Positions 22,529-31,825 of a stretch of 43,639 nucleotides of DNA are shown in pieces. The number at the start of each line of letters is the position of its first letter. The stretch's first letter is position 1. Below the pieces are notes generated by a model. The model worked only from the letters and a program-made list of their open reading frames with translations, searched no databases and was not told where the DNA came from. The stretch is from an uncultured Ruminococcus sp. (GTDB taxonomy: Bacteria > Bacillota > Clostridia > Oscillospirales > Ruminococcaceae), in NCBI RefSeq assembly GCF_937915125.1, contig NZ_CALDMP010000086.1, positions 1 to 43,639 of the forward strand, given 5' to 3'. A program made the position numbers and the translations under genes.

Positions 22529-22637
22529 AGTGTTTCGTTCCTTTCCGAGCTGTCCGATTTGTCAGAGTCTGTTCAGTGCCTGGTCATGCGAAAAGATGCT
22601 GAACAGGCTCTCAAGATGCAGCTCCGGTTCTTGTTTT

Positions 22638-22666
22638 ATTTTATCAAAATTTACCGTGCTTGTCAA
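22638..22666 (-). promoter_or_regulatory. Promoter of xylB
   Basis: Minus strand TTGACA (22661-22666), 17-bp spacer, TAAAAT (22638-22643), about 110 bp from the start codon. No clear operator was found in the leader. Confidence 0.65.
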
Positions 22667-22754
22667 GCAGAAGTCCAGGCGAATCAGAATGTTTTTCCTG
22701 CATTCCTTACAACTTGTCTTGGTAAAAAAATGCGCTGGTCTGTCAATTAGTCAC

Positions 22755-22783
22755 TTGCTTTTTCGTCCATACTGTGTTATACT
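22755..22783 (+). promoter_or_regulatory. Promoter of the TSCPD gene
   Basis: TTGCTT (22755-22760), 17-bp spacer, TATACT (22778-22783). Confidence 0.6.
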
Positions 22784-22832
22784 ATAGAAAAGCCGCACTG
22801 GCGGCAAATCCAAAAAACGGAGCGTGAAAGAC

Positions 22833-23084
22833 ATGCAGTATACATACACACCCCACGGTGTCTGTTCCAGAATGATTCAGATCGACGTAGAGGACGGCAT
22901 CGTGGAAAAGGTACAGTTCATCGGCGGATGCAGCGGCAACACCCAGGGCATCAGCGCATTGGTGCAGGGAATGCCGGTGGACGAGGTTATCAAGCGTTTG
23001 GAAAATATCAAATGCGGCAGCCGCCCCACATCCTGCCCGGATCAGCTGGCGAAAGCCCTGAAAAAGGTCGCTGCGGAGCAGTAA
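22833..23084 (+). CDS. Small TSCPD-domain protein (TIGR03905-like)
   Basis: 83 residues from ATG 22833; a GTG at 22824 is possible, but the family normally starts M-x-YTYTP as here. Motifs are YTYTPHGVCSRMIQIDV, VQFIGGCSGNTQGISALVQG and a C-terminal RPTSCPDQLAKAL holding the Thr-Ser-Cys-Pro-Asp signature. The same domain is found at the C-terminus of some ribonucleotide reductases. The free protein has no proven role; its paired cysteines suggest metal binding. Confidence 0.9.
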   Translation: MQYTYTPHGVCSRMIQIDVEDGIVEKVQFIGGCSGNTQGISALVQGMPVDEVIKRLENIKCGSRPTSCPDQLAKALKKVAAEQ

Positions 23085-23108
23085 ACTATTTTATGATAAT
23101 GCGTACAG

Positions 23109-23141
23109 AAAACGGGACGATGGTTTGTCGTCCCGTTTTTG
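23109..23141. terminator. Bidirectional terminator
   Basis: AAAACGGGACGA (23109-23120) pairs exactly with 23128-23139. It separates the TSCPD gene from the convergent glycogen operon. Confidence 0.85.
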
Positions 23142-23174
23142 CGTTATTCTACGAGCGTATCAGTAACTTCCAAC

Positions 23175-24590
23175 TCAAACCAACGACCGATACAACTCCA
23201 TATACTTCTCCGCCGAAACATTCCAGCTGTAATCACACTTCATAGCATGGCGCACTAGGGCATTCCACTTGCGCTTGTCATCAAAGAGCGCACAAGCACG
23301 CTTCACTGCATTCAGCATGTCATAGGCATCATATGTCTTAAAGGTAAAGCCATTGCCGTTTTCGCCGCCTGCGTCAAAGACGGAATCCTTCAGACCGCCG
23401 GTTTCCCGGACAATGGGAATGGTACCATACCGCATTGCCACCATCTGCGCCAGACCGCAGGGCTCGTTCTGGGATGGCATAAGGAACATGTCTGCACCGG
23501 CATAGATCCGCCGAGCCATTTCCGGAACAAATCCCAGGGTCACGTGTACCTGTTCCGGATAGGTGTCCTGCATCTCCCGGAAGAAGTCCTCATACAGCTT
23601 TTCGCCGCTGCCCAGAACCACAAAGCGGCAGCCCAGCTGGAGCATTTCCTGGAAGCTTTGCTGTACCAGCTGAATGCCCTTGTGTGCCACAAATCGTGTT
23701 ACAATACCAATGACTGGTGCATCACCTGCCGTAAGACCGCATTCTTCCAGTAGCTTCTTCCGGCATTCCTTTTTGCCAGCCATTTTAGAAACGGTGTAGT
23801 TCTTCGGAATATTCGGGTCTGTTTCCGGATTGTAGGTTTCCACATCAATGCCATTGAGAATGCCCACAATGGGATCCTGCCGCCGTATCAGTGCGCGATC
23901 CATACCATAGGAATACCACGGGTCGAGAATCTCTTTTGCATATGTGGGGCTGACGGTGGTAATGCGATCCGCTGTTTCAAATGCGCCCTTCATGAGATTT
24001 ACCATGCCGTCAAATTCCAGCAGATTGGTGTGATAGGTGGGAATGCCCATCAGCTCCGTAATGACTTCCTTGCCGTAGACACCCTGATACTGAATGTTGT
24101 GGATGGTGTAGATGATGCGGATATTTTCGTATTCCTGGTGGTATTTGTACAGCACCTGGTAGAATACTGGCACCATGGCGGTCTGCCAGTCGTTGCAGTG
24201 GATAATATCCGGCTTGAAGTCAATGGCAGGGAGGATCTCCAGAATGGCACGGCTGAAAAAGACAAACCGTTCGCAGTCGTCGTAGAAGCCATACATGCCG
24301 TCACGCATATAATAATAGGGATTGTCAAGCAGATAATAGGTCACCTTTCCGACTTTGATGGTATAGATGCCGCAGTATTGTTTCCGCCAGCCCACTTCTA
24401 CAGTAATATCTTTCAGAAATGTCATCTGGTTGCGTACGTCCGGCTGGATGGAACGGTAAAGGGGCATAACCACCCGGCAGTCCATTTCCTCGTTCTGACT
24501 GATAGCAGCTGGCAGAGAACCCGCAACATCGGCGAGTCCGCCGGAAGCCGCAAAGGGAAGTGCCTCACTGGCAGCGAAAAGTATTTTCAA
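23175..24590 (-). CDS. glgA: Glycogen synthase (GT5)
   Basis: 471 residues, last gene of the glycogen operon. It begins KILFAASEALPFAASGGLAD, with GSLP after the ADP-glucose loop. IIHCNDWQTAMVP, ITTVSPTYAKEI, IGIVTRFVAHKGIQL, FLMPSQNEPCGLAQM and the GTIPIVRETGGLKDSV C-terminal motif are all present. It adds glucose from ADP-glucose to glycogen. The N-terminal KTGGL motif reads ASGGL, so the Lys that contacts ADP-glucose in the E. coli enzyme is missing. My recollection is that this variant is found in other Clostridia, so the enzyme is probably active. Confidence 0.96.
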   Translation of the reverse strand: MKILFAASEALPFAASGGLADVAGSLPAAISQNEEMDCRVVMPLYRSIQPDVRNQMTFLKDITVEVGWRKQYCGIYTIKVGKVTYYLLDNPYYYMRDGMYGFYDDCERFVFFSRAILEILPAIDFKPDIIHCNDWQTAMVPVFYQVLYKYHQEYENIRIIYTIHNIQYQGVYGKEVITELMGIPTYHTNLLEFDGMVNLMKGAFETADRITTVSPTYAKEILDPWYSYGMDRALIRRQDPIVGILNGIDVETYNPETDPNIPKNYTVSKMAGKKECRKKLLEECGLTAGDAPVIGIVTRFVAHKGIQLVQQSFQEMLQLGCRFVVLGSGEKLYEDFFREMQDTYPEQVHVTLGFVPEMARRIYAGADMFLMPSQNEPCGLAQMVAMRYGTIPIVRETGGLKDSVFDAGGENGNGFTFKTYDAYDMLNAVKRACALFDDKRKWNALVRHAMKCDYSWNVSAEKYMELYRSLV

Positions 24591-24696
24591 TGGTACGATC
24601 TTCCTTTCATAGCAAACTGCCGCAAGAACCGTGCACAGATTGTTTGAGATCTGTGGAGGGCGGCTCTGTACGGCAGCACACTTTATTTAAATCATG

Positions 24697-25821
24697 TTAG
24701 ATTTTTGCCTTCTTGCCCAGATACAGCGGATAATCCGCAGAACCGGTCAGCACACGATTATCGGAAATGGTTACATTTTTGTCAGCTACAATGGAATCAA
24801 TATTGCAGCCTTCGCCGATCTCCGTGCTCTGCATCAGAACGCAGTTGCGGACAACAGCCCCCTTTCCGATCTTTACGCCGCGGAACAGAACGCAGTTTTC
24901 CACTGTTCCCTCGATCATACAGCCGTCAGCCACCAGAGAATTCTTTACAGTGGATTCCAGACCATATTTTACCGGTGCGTTGTCACCAACCTTGGTATAA
25001 ATGGGAGCTTCACTGGAGAAAATGCTGTTTCTTGTTTTGGTATCCAGCAGCGCCAGGTTTGCCTTGTAATATGCTTCCAGGCTGTCGATCTTATAGAAGC
25101 TGCCCTTGTGCTCATATGCCTTGAACAGGAATTCATCCTTCCGTGCCTGGAGCACATTGCGGATGAGACTCTTCTGGTTTTTGCTGATTGCTTCCAGAAC
25201 CACCTGTTTCAGGAACTCCGTGTTTACGATAAACATATCCAGGGAGATGTTGCATTCACCGGACATCATAGGATTGATGAGCACTTCCTTAATGGTGTTC
25301 TCCTCATCGATCTGAAGAATACAGCCGCTTGCGCTCTTCTCACGGTTGTACAGTCCCTTTGCATAGATGACTGTGATATCTGCCTCTGTTTCCTGGTGCT
25401 GTTTCAGCGCACTGTTGAAATCAATTGTCGTGATCACATCGCTGTTTGCTAGGATCACATATTTTGCACGGGTGTGTTCTACAAAGCTCCAGATATTGCT
25501 CAGTGCTTCCAGACGTCCCTGGTATGTACCGCCGTTGGACTGGCTGAAGGGAGGGAGCAGATGCAGACCGCCTTTTTTCCGCGCCAGATCCCACTCACGA
25601 CCGGAACCCAGATGATCCAGCAGAGAGCCGTAATTGGATTTCGTAATGACACCCACTTCGGAAATGCCGGAGTTTACCATATTGGAAAGCGGGAAGTCTA
25701 CCAGACGATAGCGGCCGCCGTAGGGGATAGAGCCCATGGTACGCAGCTTTGTCAGATCGATCACTGCGGAATCGTTGATGCTTGCGAAGATTAATCCTAA
25801 TACATTCTGATTGATACTCAT
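24697..25821 (-). CDS. glgD: ADP-glucose pyrophosphorylase regulatory subunit GlgD
   Basis: Start taken at ATG 25821 (MSINQNVLG); a GTG at 25830 is also possible. About 374 residues. It keeps the fold (YGGRYRLVDFPLSNMVNSGI, VILANSDVITTIDF, IYTKVGDNAPVKYGLES and a left-handed beta-helix C-terminus with GCMIEGTVENCVLFRGVKIG). It lacks the glycine-rich GGxGxRL nucleotide loop of GlgC: LIFASINDSAVIDL stands there. GlgD alone is poorly active or inactive but forms a better heterotetramer with GlgC in Firmicutes. It lies 14 bp from glgC. Confidence 0.95.
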   Translation of the reverse strand: MSINQNVLGLIFASINDSAVIDLTKLRTMGSIPYGGRYRLVDFPLSNMVNSGISEVGVITKSNYGSLLDHLGSGREWDLARKKGGLHLLPPFSQSNGGTYQGRLEALSNIWSFVEHTRAKYVILANSDVITTIDFNSALKQHQETEADITVIYAKGLYNREKSASGCILQIDEENTIKEVLINPMMSGECNISLDMFIVNTEFLKQVVLEAISKNQKSLIRNVLQARKDEFLFKAYEHKGSFYKIDSLEAYYKANLALLDTKTRNSIFSSEAPIYTKVGDNAPVKYGLESTVKNSLVADGCMIEGTVENCVLFRGVKIGKGAVVRNCVLMQSTEIGEGCNIDSIVADKNVTISDNRVLTGSADYPLYLGKKAKI

Positions 25822-25835
25822 TGTTGCCACCGCCT

Positions 25836-27038
25836 TTACAGATTTTCGGAAATAATTTCCTTCGGAAGTACGCGCTTGCCGGAAGAAATGGTGATGTTGT
25901 GTCCGGTAACGGCGATGCCCCAGTCGTCACGGTTCGGAACAGATTCCGGACTCATGCCGATGACTGCATCCGATTCGATAACGCAGTTTTCACCGATGAT
26001 GGCATATTCCACCACAGCGCCCTTTTTGATAATACTGCCGGGCATAACGATGCTGTACTTGACGGATGCGCCTTCTTCAATGGTGACGCCGGAGGAAATG
26101 ATAGAGAAGTCAACTGTTCCGTCTACTACGCTGCCCTCTGTGATCATAGAGTTTTCGATATGGGCATTTTCGCCGATATACTGGGGCGGCATGTTGTTGT
26201 GACGGGAGTATACTTTCCAATCCGGATCGTACAGATCCAGAGGAACATTGGGGCTGAGCAGATCCATATTTGCTTCCCACAAGCTGTCCAGAGTTCCGAC
26301 ATCCTTCCAGTAGCCCTCGAATTCATAAGCGAAAAGACGCTCATTATTCCCCAGCATTGCCGGAATAATATCCTTGCCGAAATCTTTGGATCCGGTGTTT
26401 GCATTTTCGTTTTCGATGAGATATTTGCGGAGCTTGCTCCAGGTAAAGACATAGATACCCATAGAAGCCAGCGTAGACTTAGGCTCCTTCGGCTTTTCAG
26501 CAAAATCAACAACTCTGCCCTTTTCGTCGCAGGTCATGATGCCAAAACGAGAAGCCTCAGAACGAGGTACGTCAATTACCGCAATGGTGCTGTCTGCCTC
26601 GTTTGCAATATGATATTCCAGCATCTTGGAATAATCCATTTTATAGATGTGGTCACCGCCGAGGACAATGACATATTCCGGATCATACCGTTCAATGAAT
26701 GCCATGTTCTGATAAATCGCATTTGCAGTACCTTCATACCAGGAAGCACCGGCAGCGGTCTGATACGGCGGAAGTACATGGACACCGCCATGCATTTTGT
26801 CCAGATCCCAGGGCTGACCATTTCCGATATACTCGTTGAGCACCAGGGGCTGGTACTGTGTCAGTACGCCGACGGTATCAATACCGGAGTTGATGCAGTT
26901 GGACAGCGGAAAGTCGATAAAACGATTTTTACCGCCGTAGGGGATCGCAGGCTTTGCTACTTTTTGTGTCAGCGCATACAAACGACTGCCCTGACCGCCC
27001 GCCAGCAGCATGGCGACGCATTTTTTCTTGATCTTCAT
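25836..27038 (-). CDS. glgC: ADP-glucose pyrophosphorylase catalytic subunit
   Basis: 400 residues. The nucleotide loop MLLAGGQGSRLYALT is present, followed by KPAIPYGGKNRFIDFPLSNC, YEGTANAIYQN, IVLGGDHIYKMDY (catalytic Asp), GIMTCDEKGRVVDFAEKP, and a beta-helix C-terminus (PQYIGENAHIENSMITEG). It makes ADP-glucose from ATP and glucose-1-phosphate, the committed step. ATG 27038 follows AGGAGGAG. Confidence 0.97.
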   Translation of the reverse strand: MKIKKKCVAMLLAGGQGSRLYALTQKVAKPAIPYGGKNRFIDFPLSNCINSGIDTVGVLTQYQPLVLNEYIGNGQPWDLDKMHGGVHVLPPYQTAAGASWYEGTANAIYQNMAFIERYDPEYVIVLGGDHIYKMDYSKMLEYHIANEADSTIAVIDVPRSEASRFGIMTCDEKGRVVDFAEKPKEPKSTLASMGIYVFTWSKLRKYLIENENANTGSKDFGKDIIPAMLGNNERLFAYEFEGYWKDVGTLDSLWEANMDLLSPNVPLDLYDPDWKVYSRHNNMPPQYIGENAHIENSMITEGSVVDGTVDFSIISSGVTIEEGASVKYSIVMPGSIIKKGAVVEYAIIGENCVIESDAVIGMSPESVPNRDDWGIAVTGHNITISSGKRVLPKEIISENL

Positions 27039-27090
27039 GATACTCCTCCTAAATTCAATTCAAATTCCGAATGAATGAGAAAATCTGATT

Positions 27091-29097
27091 TTATGATGAA
27101 GCGGTGCCGTTTGCAGGACGTGTTGCTGCTTTCTTTGCTGTTCCGGTTCTTTTTGATTTTGCCGGTGTTTTTGCAGCTGCCGCCTTGCGGGGTGCACGCT
27201 TTTTCACGGGAACATATTTCAGATAAATGACAGACAAAGGTGCCAGCGTCATAGAGATGCACTGTTCAAAACCGTGCATAGCAATGGGGAGTGACTCGAA
27301 TTTCTTTTCCGTCACGCCGCTGCCGCCGTAGCTTGCTGCGTCTGTATTGAATACAACCTGATAGCGTCCTTCTTTGGGAACGCCGATTTTATAGTCATTG
27401 CGCTGTACCGGGCAGAAGTTGCAGACGGCGATGAGTTCATTTTCATCATCGTCGATCCGGCGGAATGCAATGACGCTCTGCTGATAGTCATCATGGGAAA
27501 TCCAGCTGAAGCCCTGCCACGAATCGTCATCCTGCCACAGAGGTGAATTTTCCAGATAGAACTTGTTCAGATCCTGGGAGAACAGCTCCATCTGCTGATG
27601 GGCAGGCTGTTCCAGAAGATCCCAATCCAGCTGTGTTTCAAAATTCCACTCATTTCTCTGTGCAAATTCCTGCCCCATAAAGAGCAGTTTCTTTCCGGGA
27701 TGTGCCATCATATATCCCAGGAATGCACGGTAGGAAGAGAATTTTTCCGGATCGTTCTGACCGCTCATTTTCTGGAGCATCGAGCATTTGCCATAGACGA
27801 TCTCATCGTGGGAAATGGGCAGTATGTAATTCTCTGAGAAACAATAGAAGAAAGAGAACGTCAGCTTGTCATGGTTGAAAGCACGATAAATGGGATCCAG
27901 CGAAATGTAGCTGAGCATATCGTTCATCCAGCCCATGTTCCACTTGAAGTTGAAGCCCAGACCCCCGATATCCGTAGGCTTTGTGACAAGAGGCCACGCC
28001 GTGGATTCTTCTGCGATCATAAGAATGTCCGGATTGCGGGAGAATGCGGCTTCGTTCAGATGCCGCAGGAAGTCAACTGCCTCCAGATTCTCGTGGCCGC
28101 CATAGACATTGGGACGCCATTCGCCGTCACGCCGGTCGTAATCCAGATAGAGCATAGATGCTACTGCATCCACACGGAGACCATCCAGATGGAAGTCCTC
28201 CAGCCAGCAGCAGGCACTGGAGATCAGGAACGAGCAGACCTCGCCCTTGCCGTAGTCAAAAACGCGTGTGCCCCAGCCCTTGTGCTCCATTTTCAGGGGA
28301 TCTGCATATTCATAGCAATAAGAGCCGTCGAATTCGCAAAGTCCCATAGGATCCTTCGGGAAGTGTGCCGGTACCCAGTCGAGAATGACACCGATGCCAG
28401 CCTGATGGAACATGTCGATCATCTGGCGGAAGTCATCGGGTGTGCCGTGTCTGGATGTTGGCGCAAAATAACCCGTGACCTGATATCCCCAGGAGCCGTC
28501 AAAAGGATATTCCGTCAGCGGCATGAATTCGATATGGGTATAGGACAACTTCTTGAGATAAGGAATGATCTCCTGTGCGAAGCCGATATAGCTGGGGAAT
28601 TCCTCTTCTGGCTTGCGCTTCCAGGAAGAAATATTGACCTCATAGATGTTCATGGGGCTTTTATAGGGGCTGTGTTTCTTTTTTTCAGCGTACCACGCCT
28701 GGTCCTGCCACGTGTACGTACTTTCAAACAGTTTCGAGGCTGTTCCCGGACGTCTTTCATAATGTGATGCGTAAGGGTCAGCCTTATCCAGAATTTGTCC
28801 GTCTTCTGTCTCAATACTATACTTATAGCTGTCGAATTGTTTCAGACGCGGTATCTCTGCTTCCCATACGGTATCCGAGATCTTCTCCATAGGATTGCAG
28901 GTGCGGTCCCAGTTGTTGAACGAGCCGATGACAGAGATGCTTTTCGCCTTGGGTGCCCAAACACGAAAACGATAAAACTGTCCCCGGCCGCGCCGGAATG
29001 GGTGTGCACCGAAGAATTTATGTGCTTCAAAATTTTTCCCTTGGTGGAATAGGTAAAGGGGAAAATCATTTGCGGTGGATTTCTGCGTTGAAAGCAT
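27091..29097 (-). CDS. glgB: 1,4-alpha-glucan branching enzyme (GH13) with basic tail
   Basis: 668 residues, first gene of the operon. It carries an N-terminal CBM48 (FRVWAPKAKSISVIGSFNNW, ~47-66), then the GH13 barrel: HIEFMPLTEYPFDGSWGYQV, DWVPAHFP, DGLRVDAVASMLYLDY (nucleophile Asp near 308), LMIAEESTAW (acid Glu) and PISHDEIVYGK (Asp). After the C-terminal domain, which ends near VIYLKYVPV, about 40 residues rich in Lys, Ala, Pro and Thr follow. That tail (KKRAPRKAAAAKTPAKSKR and onward) is not part of the enzyme and resembles histone-H1-like tails. It may bind polyanions, such as nucleic acid or polyphosphate, or be disordered. Confidence 0.96.
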   Translation of the reverse strand: MLSTQKSTANDFPLYLFHQGKNFEAHKFFGAHPFRRGRGQFYRFRVWAPKAKSISVIGSFNNWDRTCNPMEKISDTVWEAEIPRLKQFDSYKYSIETEDGQILDKADPYASHYERRPGTASKLFESTYTWQDQAWYAEKKKHSPYKSPMNIYEVNISSWKRKPEEEFPSYIGFAQEIIPYLKKLSYTHIEFMPLTEYPFDGSWGYQVTGYFAPTSRHGTPDDFRQMIDMFHQAGIGVILDWVPAHFPKDPMGLCEFDGSYCYEYADPLKMEHKGWGTRVFDYGKGEVCSFLISSACCWLEDFHLDGLRVDAVASMLYLDYDRRDGEWRPNVYGGHENLEAVDFLRHLNEAAFSRNPDILMIAEESTAWPLVTKPTDIGGLGFNFKWNMGWMNDMLSYISLDPIYRAFNHDKLTFSFFYCFSENYILPISHDEIVYGKCSMLQKMSGQNDPEKFSSYRAFLGYMMAHPGKKLLFMGQEFAQRNEWNFETQLDWDLLEQPAHQQMELFSQDLNKFYLENSPLWQDDDSWQGFSWISHDDYQQSVIAFRRIDDDENELIAVCNFCPVQRNDYKIGVPKEGRYQVVFNTDAASYGGSGVTEKKFESLPIAMHGFEQCISMTLAPLSVIYLKYVPVKKRAPRKAAAAKTPAKSKRTGTAKKAATRPANGTASS

Positions 29098-29126
29098 AGC
29101 ATACCCTCCTTTTGTTTTCTATTCAT

Positions 29127-29155
29127 ATTTTAACATAAATAGGAATACAATGCAA
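29127..29155 (-). promoter_or_regulatory. Promoter of the glgBCDA operon
   Basis: Minus strand TTGCAT (29150-29155), 17-bp spacer, TAAAAT (29127-29132). Just upstream, a 17-base dyad TTGTGCATTTTGCACAA lies at 29213-29229, which could bind a regulator or belong to the 3' end of spoIIE transcripts. Confidence 0.6.
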
Positions 29156-29263
29156 GTTTTTTTTGTACCGTCCAGTAAAATTCATATAAACGCCCAGTTT
29201 CAAGTCTTAGATTTGTGCATTTTGCACAATATAAAAAAGAGGATCGCAACAACATCTCTTCGC

Positions 29264-31507
29264 TTACGAGGGGAGAAGCCTTGCGGCACATACAGTGACA
29301 TCATCACGCCGGTTGCCGCCTGCAAAAATATCCGCTTTCTGGCATATCTCAGTGACGATCTGTTCCAGATCGCTGCTGTTTTCCAACAGCTGCCGGATCA
29401 GAGGATAGGCATCCTCACTGACGCCATCGGACAGCATGAGGATAATGTCATCGGGATAAAGTGACACATGGCGGACGGCAGTTTCTCCCTCCGGCTCCAG
29501 TCCCAGGGGAAAGGTCTGGGCGCTGATACGGGAGACCTTTCCGGCGTGGCGGATGAGGGTAGCGGCAGCGCCGGATTTCATCATGGTCAGCTCGCCGGCA
29601 TCCAAGTCGAACTGTGCCACATCCAGGGTGGCGAAGGTCTCCTGGGGTGATTTCGTCAGCAGAAGCCCGTTCATCATGCGGACAGCCGCCGTGCCGGAAA
29701 CGCCGCCGCTGATGAACTTGCGGAACATTTCCGTTGTCATGCGGGATTCCACCGCAGCATTTTTTCCGGTGCCCATACCATCGGACAGCACAAGATAGGG
29801 ATTCCCGGCATTGTCCGTAAAGGCAATGGCAGTGTCGCCGGAGATGGTCTCCTGGTGGGCGTGGAGTGCAGAGGAATAGTGCTCCAGACGGTATTTCGGG
29901 CGCTGGCACAGCCGATACCGGACGCAGTCTCCGGAATAAATGGGGTCCAGTTCCTCCAGAGTCAGATTCAGGGCTTCCGAAAGAATATGCCGGATAGTGG
30001 GTAGACAACCGTCCAGCCCATGATCCCGGCAGCACATTTCGATGATCATTCGCTCCGATCCGGTGTAGTACACGGCAGCGGAATCGCAGGGATAACCATA
30101 GCGGATGAGACGGCGGCGGACAGATTCGCTCAGTTCACTGCTATAGCGGACATGCAGCTGGCTGCTGGTTGCTGTTAGTAAGTCCTCAGCGGCAGCCAGC
30201 TGTTCCAGAAGCACCGTGCGGCTCTCGGCGGTACGTGCTGCCAGAAAACGTGCCTTGCGGCGGTCTGCGGCGTGCCGGGAGAACAGGGCACGGAGTCGTT
30301 CCGTGCGGCTGCAATGTGCAAGCTCCGGCGGAACTGGAGGCATCTCCGCACCAGTGTGGGATTCCATCTTCCGGAATCCGGCAAGGGTCTCCTCATATTC
30401 CGATTCCCAGCATCGCAGCTTGCTCCGGCAGCTGCCGCAGACGGTTTCGCAGACTTCTCTGGTGACATCCCGTGTCAGCTCTTCCTGGGGGAGCAGTGCG
30501 GCAATGGCATTGGTATCTTCCCGGACACTGTGGATAGCGCTTGCCATATATTGCAGACGAGAAGAAAGGGGCTGCGTGGAATCTGTGCTGTCAGGCAGAT
30601 CGGTAACCAGCCATTTGTCCAGACAGGCGGCATCCAAAAACAAAAATGCCACACTCCCCAGAAACAGGTTGAGTACAGCGGAAAACTGGAGCAGATCCGT
30701 GCCGAAGGTAATGAGTGCCATGAGGGAAAAGAGGAAAAAAACGCAGGCAATGGCAAACCGGTTTCTGTCAGAAAGATAGCCCACCAGCAGACCTGCTACC
30801 GGCAGGATGAGCATGGGCATTCCTGCATCTGGTGCGCCGAGAATAGTGCCGCAGGCAGTCAGTGCGCCGCAGATCACACCGCCGGCACAGCGGAATTTCC
30901 GCGCACCGATGAGGGTGACAGCGGCACTGATAACGCATCCGGCATTCATGGAGGGAATGCCGTAGCAACTCAGTGCAGCGATAGTGAGAATCAGCACCAC
31001 GGCGGCAGCACAGCCGTCAGTGGAACGCAGCGGAATTTTCCCCGTTTTGCGCATACTATGAAATACAGCGTGCATGAAATAGGAGGCACATCCTGTGAGA
31101 CCGGCAGTCATGGTATAGCCAATGACTTCTGCGCCGCTGGCGTGAAAGATCAGGGAGACGGCGAAACCTGAGAGGAATACGCAAAGTCCCGTGCTGCACG
31201 CCATACCGGCGGCAGTTTTCGGGGGACGTTTCAGCATTCGCAGGCAGACCACGACGACCAGGGCAAACACCAGGGGCAGATTATCCAGCATGGTGCCGGA
31301 GAGCATGTATGAAATAAGACTGCCCACCAGTACGGCGGCGGCACCTACAGAACTGAGATTGGCGGCAATGGCAATGGGGAGTGGTGATGTCATTGTGCCC
31401 ACAAATGTACCGGCGAGGAGCAGACCGGAGAGAAATCCGCCGCCTCCTTCCAGGGCAAAATGCGGAATACGAGGGCGGCGGAGAAGCTGGGGATTTTGGT
31501 TGCGCAT
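29264..31507 (-). CDS. spoIIE: Stage II sporulation protein E (PP2C phosphatase)
   Basis: 747 residues. The N-terminal third is very hydrophobic, with about ten membrane helices (~20-290). A central region with a cysteine cluster follows (VCETVCGSCRSKLRCWE, ~352), then a C-terminal PP2C/SpoIIE phosphatase domain with YLVLSDGMGTGKNAAVESR (~560, metal-binding Asp), TLDVAQFDLDAGELTMMKSGAAAT, DIILMLSDGVSED and GNRRDDVTVCAARL. SpoIIE dephosphorylates SpoIIAA at the septum to activate sigma-F in the forespore. spoIIAA and spoIIAB are not in the window. A TATAAT-like -10 lies at 31561-31566 on this strand. Confidence 0.95.
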   Translation of the reverse strand: MRNQNPQLLRRPRIPHFALEGGGGFLSGLLLAGTFVGTMTSPLPIAIAANLSSVGAAAVLVGSLISYMLSGTMLDNLPLVFALVVVVCLRMLKRPPKTAAGMACSTGLCVFLSGFAVSLIFHASGAEVIGYTMTAGLTGCASYFMHAVFHSMRKTGKIPLRSTDGCAAAVVLILTIAALSCYGIPSMNAGCVISAAVTLIGARKFRCAGGVICGALTACGTILGAPDAGMPMLILPVAGLLVGYLSDRNRFAIACVFFLFSLMALITFGTDLLQFSAVLNLFLGSVAFLFLDAACLDKWLVTDLPDSTDSTQPLSSRLQYMASAIHSVREDTNAIAALLPQEELTRDVTREVCETVCGSCRSKLRCWESEYEETLAGFRKMESHTGAEMPPVPPELAHCSRTERLRALFSRHAADRRKARFLAARTAESRTVLLEQLAAAEDLLTATSSQLHVRYSSELSESVRRRLIRYGYPCDSAAVYYTGSERMIIEMCCRDHGLDGCLPTIRHILSEALNLTLEELDPIYSGDCVRYRLCQRPKYRLEHYSSALHAHQETISGDTAIAFTDNAGNPYLVLSDGMGTGKNAAVESRMTTEMFRKFISGGVSGTAAVRMMNGLLLTKSPQETFATLDVAQFDLDAGELTMMKSGAAATLIRHAGKVSRISAQTFPLGLEPEGETAVRHVSLYPDDIILMLSDGVSEDAYPLIRQLLENSSDLEQIVTEICQKADIFAGGNRRDDVTVCAARLLPS

Positions 31508-31719
31508 GGCAGAGACGTCCTTTCTGTTGAAAATCCATGTGTGATGATTTGGTATCCTCCATTATAACGGATGGGCAAAAAAATATCTGTCAGAATCCAC
31601 CGTGGATTTTTAGGACTTGTTTGGAAAATCTGCGGTGAGAGGACGGGCAATCAAAGGAAGGTTCGTTTCCGGTCAAATGGTCGGCGAATGTAACCGGATT
31701 TCCCCTTTCCGGGCGATGC

Positions 31720-31747
31720 TTGACATTTCGAGGAAGTCTGTTATAAT
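31720..31747 (+). promoter_or_regulatory. Promoter of the NusG_II gene
   Basis: TTGACA (31720-31725), 16-bp spacer, TATAAT (31742-31747). The MITE fragment at 31758 falls within the transcribed leader. Confidence 0.65.
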
Positions 31748-31757
31748 GGAAAGTAAT

Positions 31758-31796
31758 AAGGCAACACCGCACAAGGAGCGCTTGTCGGCTTTGTAT
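31758..31796. mobile_element. MITE family 1 fragment (left end)
   Basis: 39 bp matching the left end of the complete element at 1291 with only a few differences (AAGGCAACACCGCACAA then GAGCGC, CGGCTTTG). The rest of the element and its right terminus are missing. The fragment sits in the 5' leader of the following gene. Confidence 0.65.
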
Positions 31797-31825
31797 GGTA
31801 TTGACATAAGAAAGGCGGTGCAGTA

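Noticed and set aside
25821..27074. A 417-codon plus-strand open frame opposite glgC
   Set aside because: No recognisable protein features; glgC on the minus strand is certain, so this is a mirror frame.
29213..29229. Dyad after spoIIE read as its terminator
   Set aside because: On the minus strand no T-run follows the hairpin, so a terminator is not supported; it is mentioned only as a possible binding site upstream of the glg promoter.
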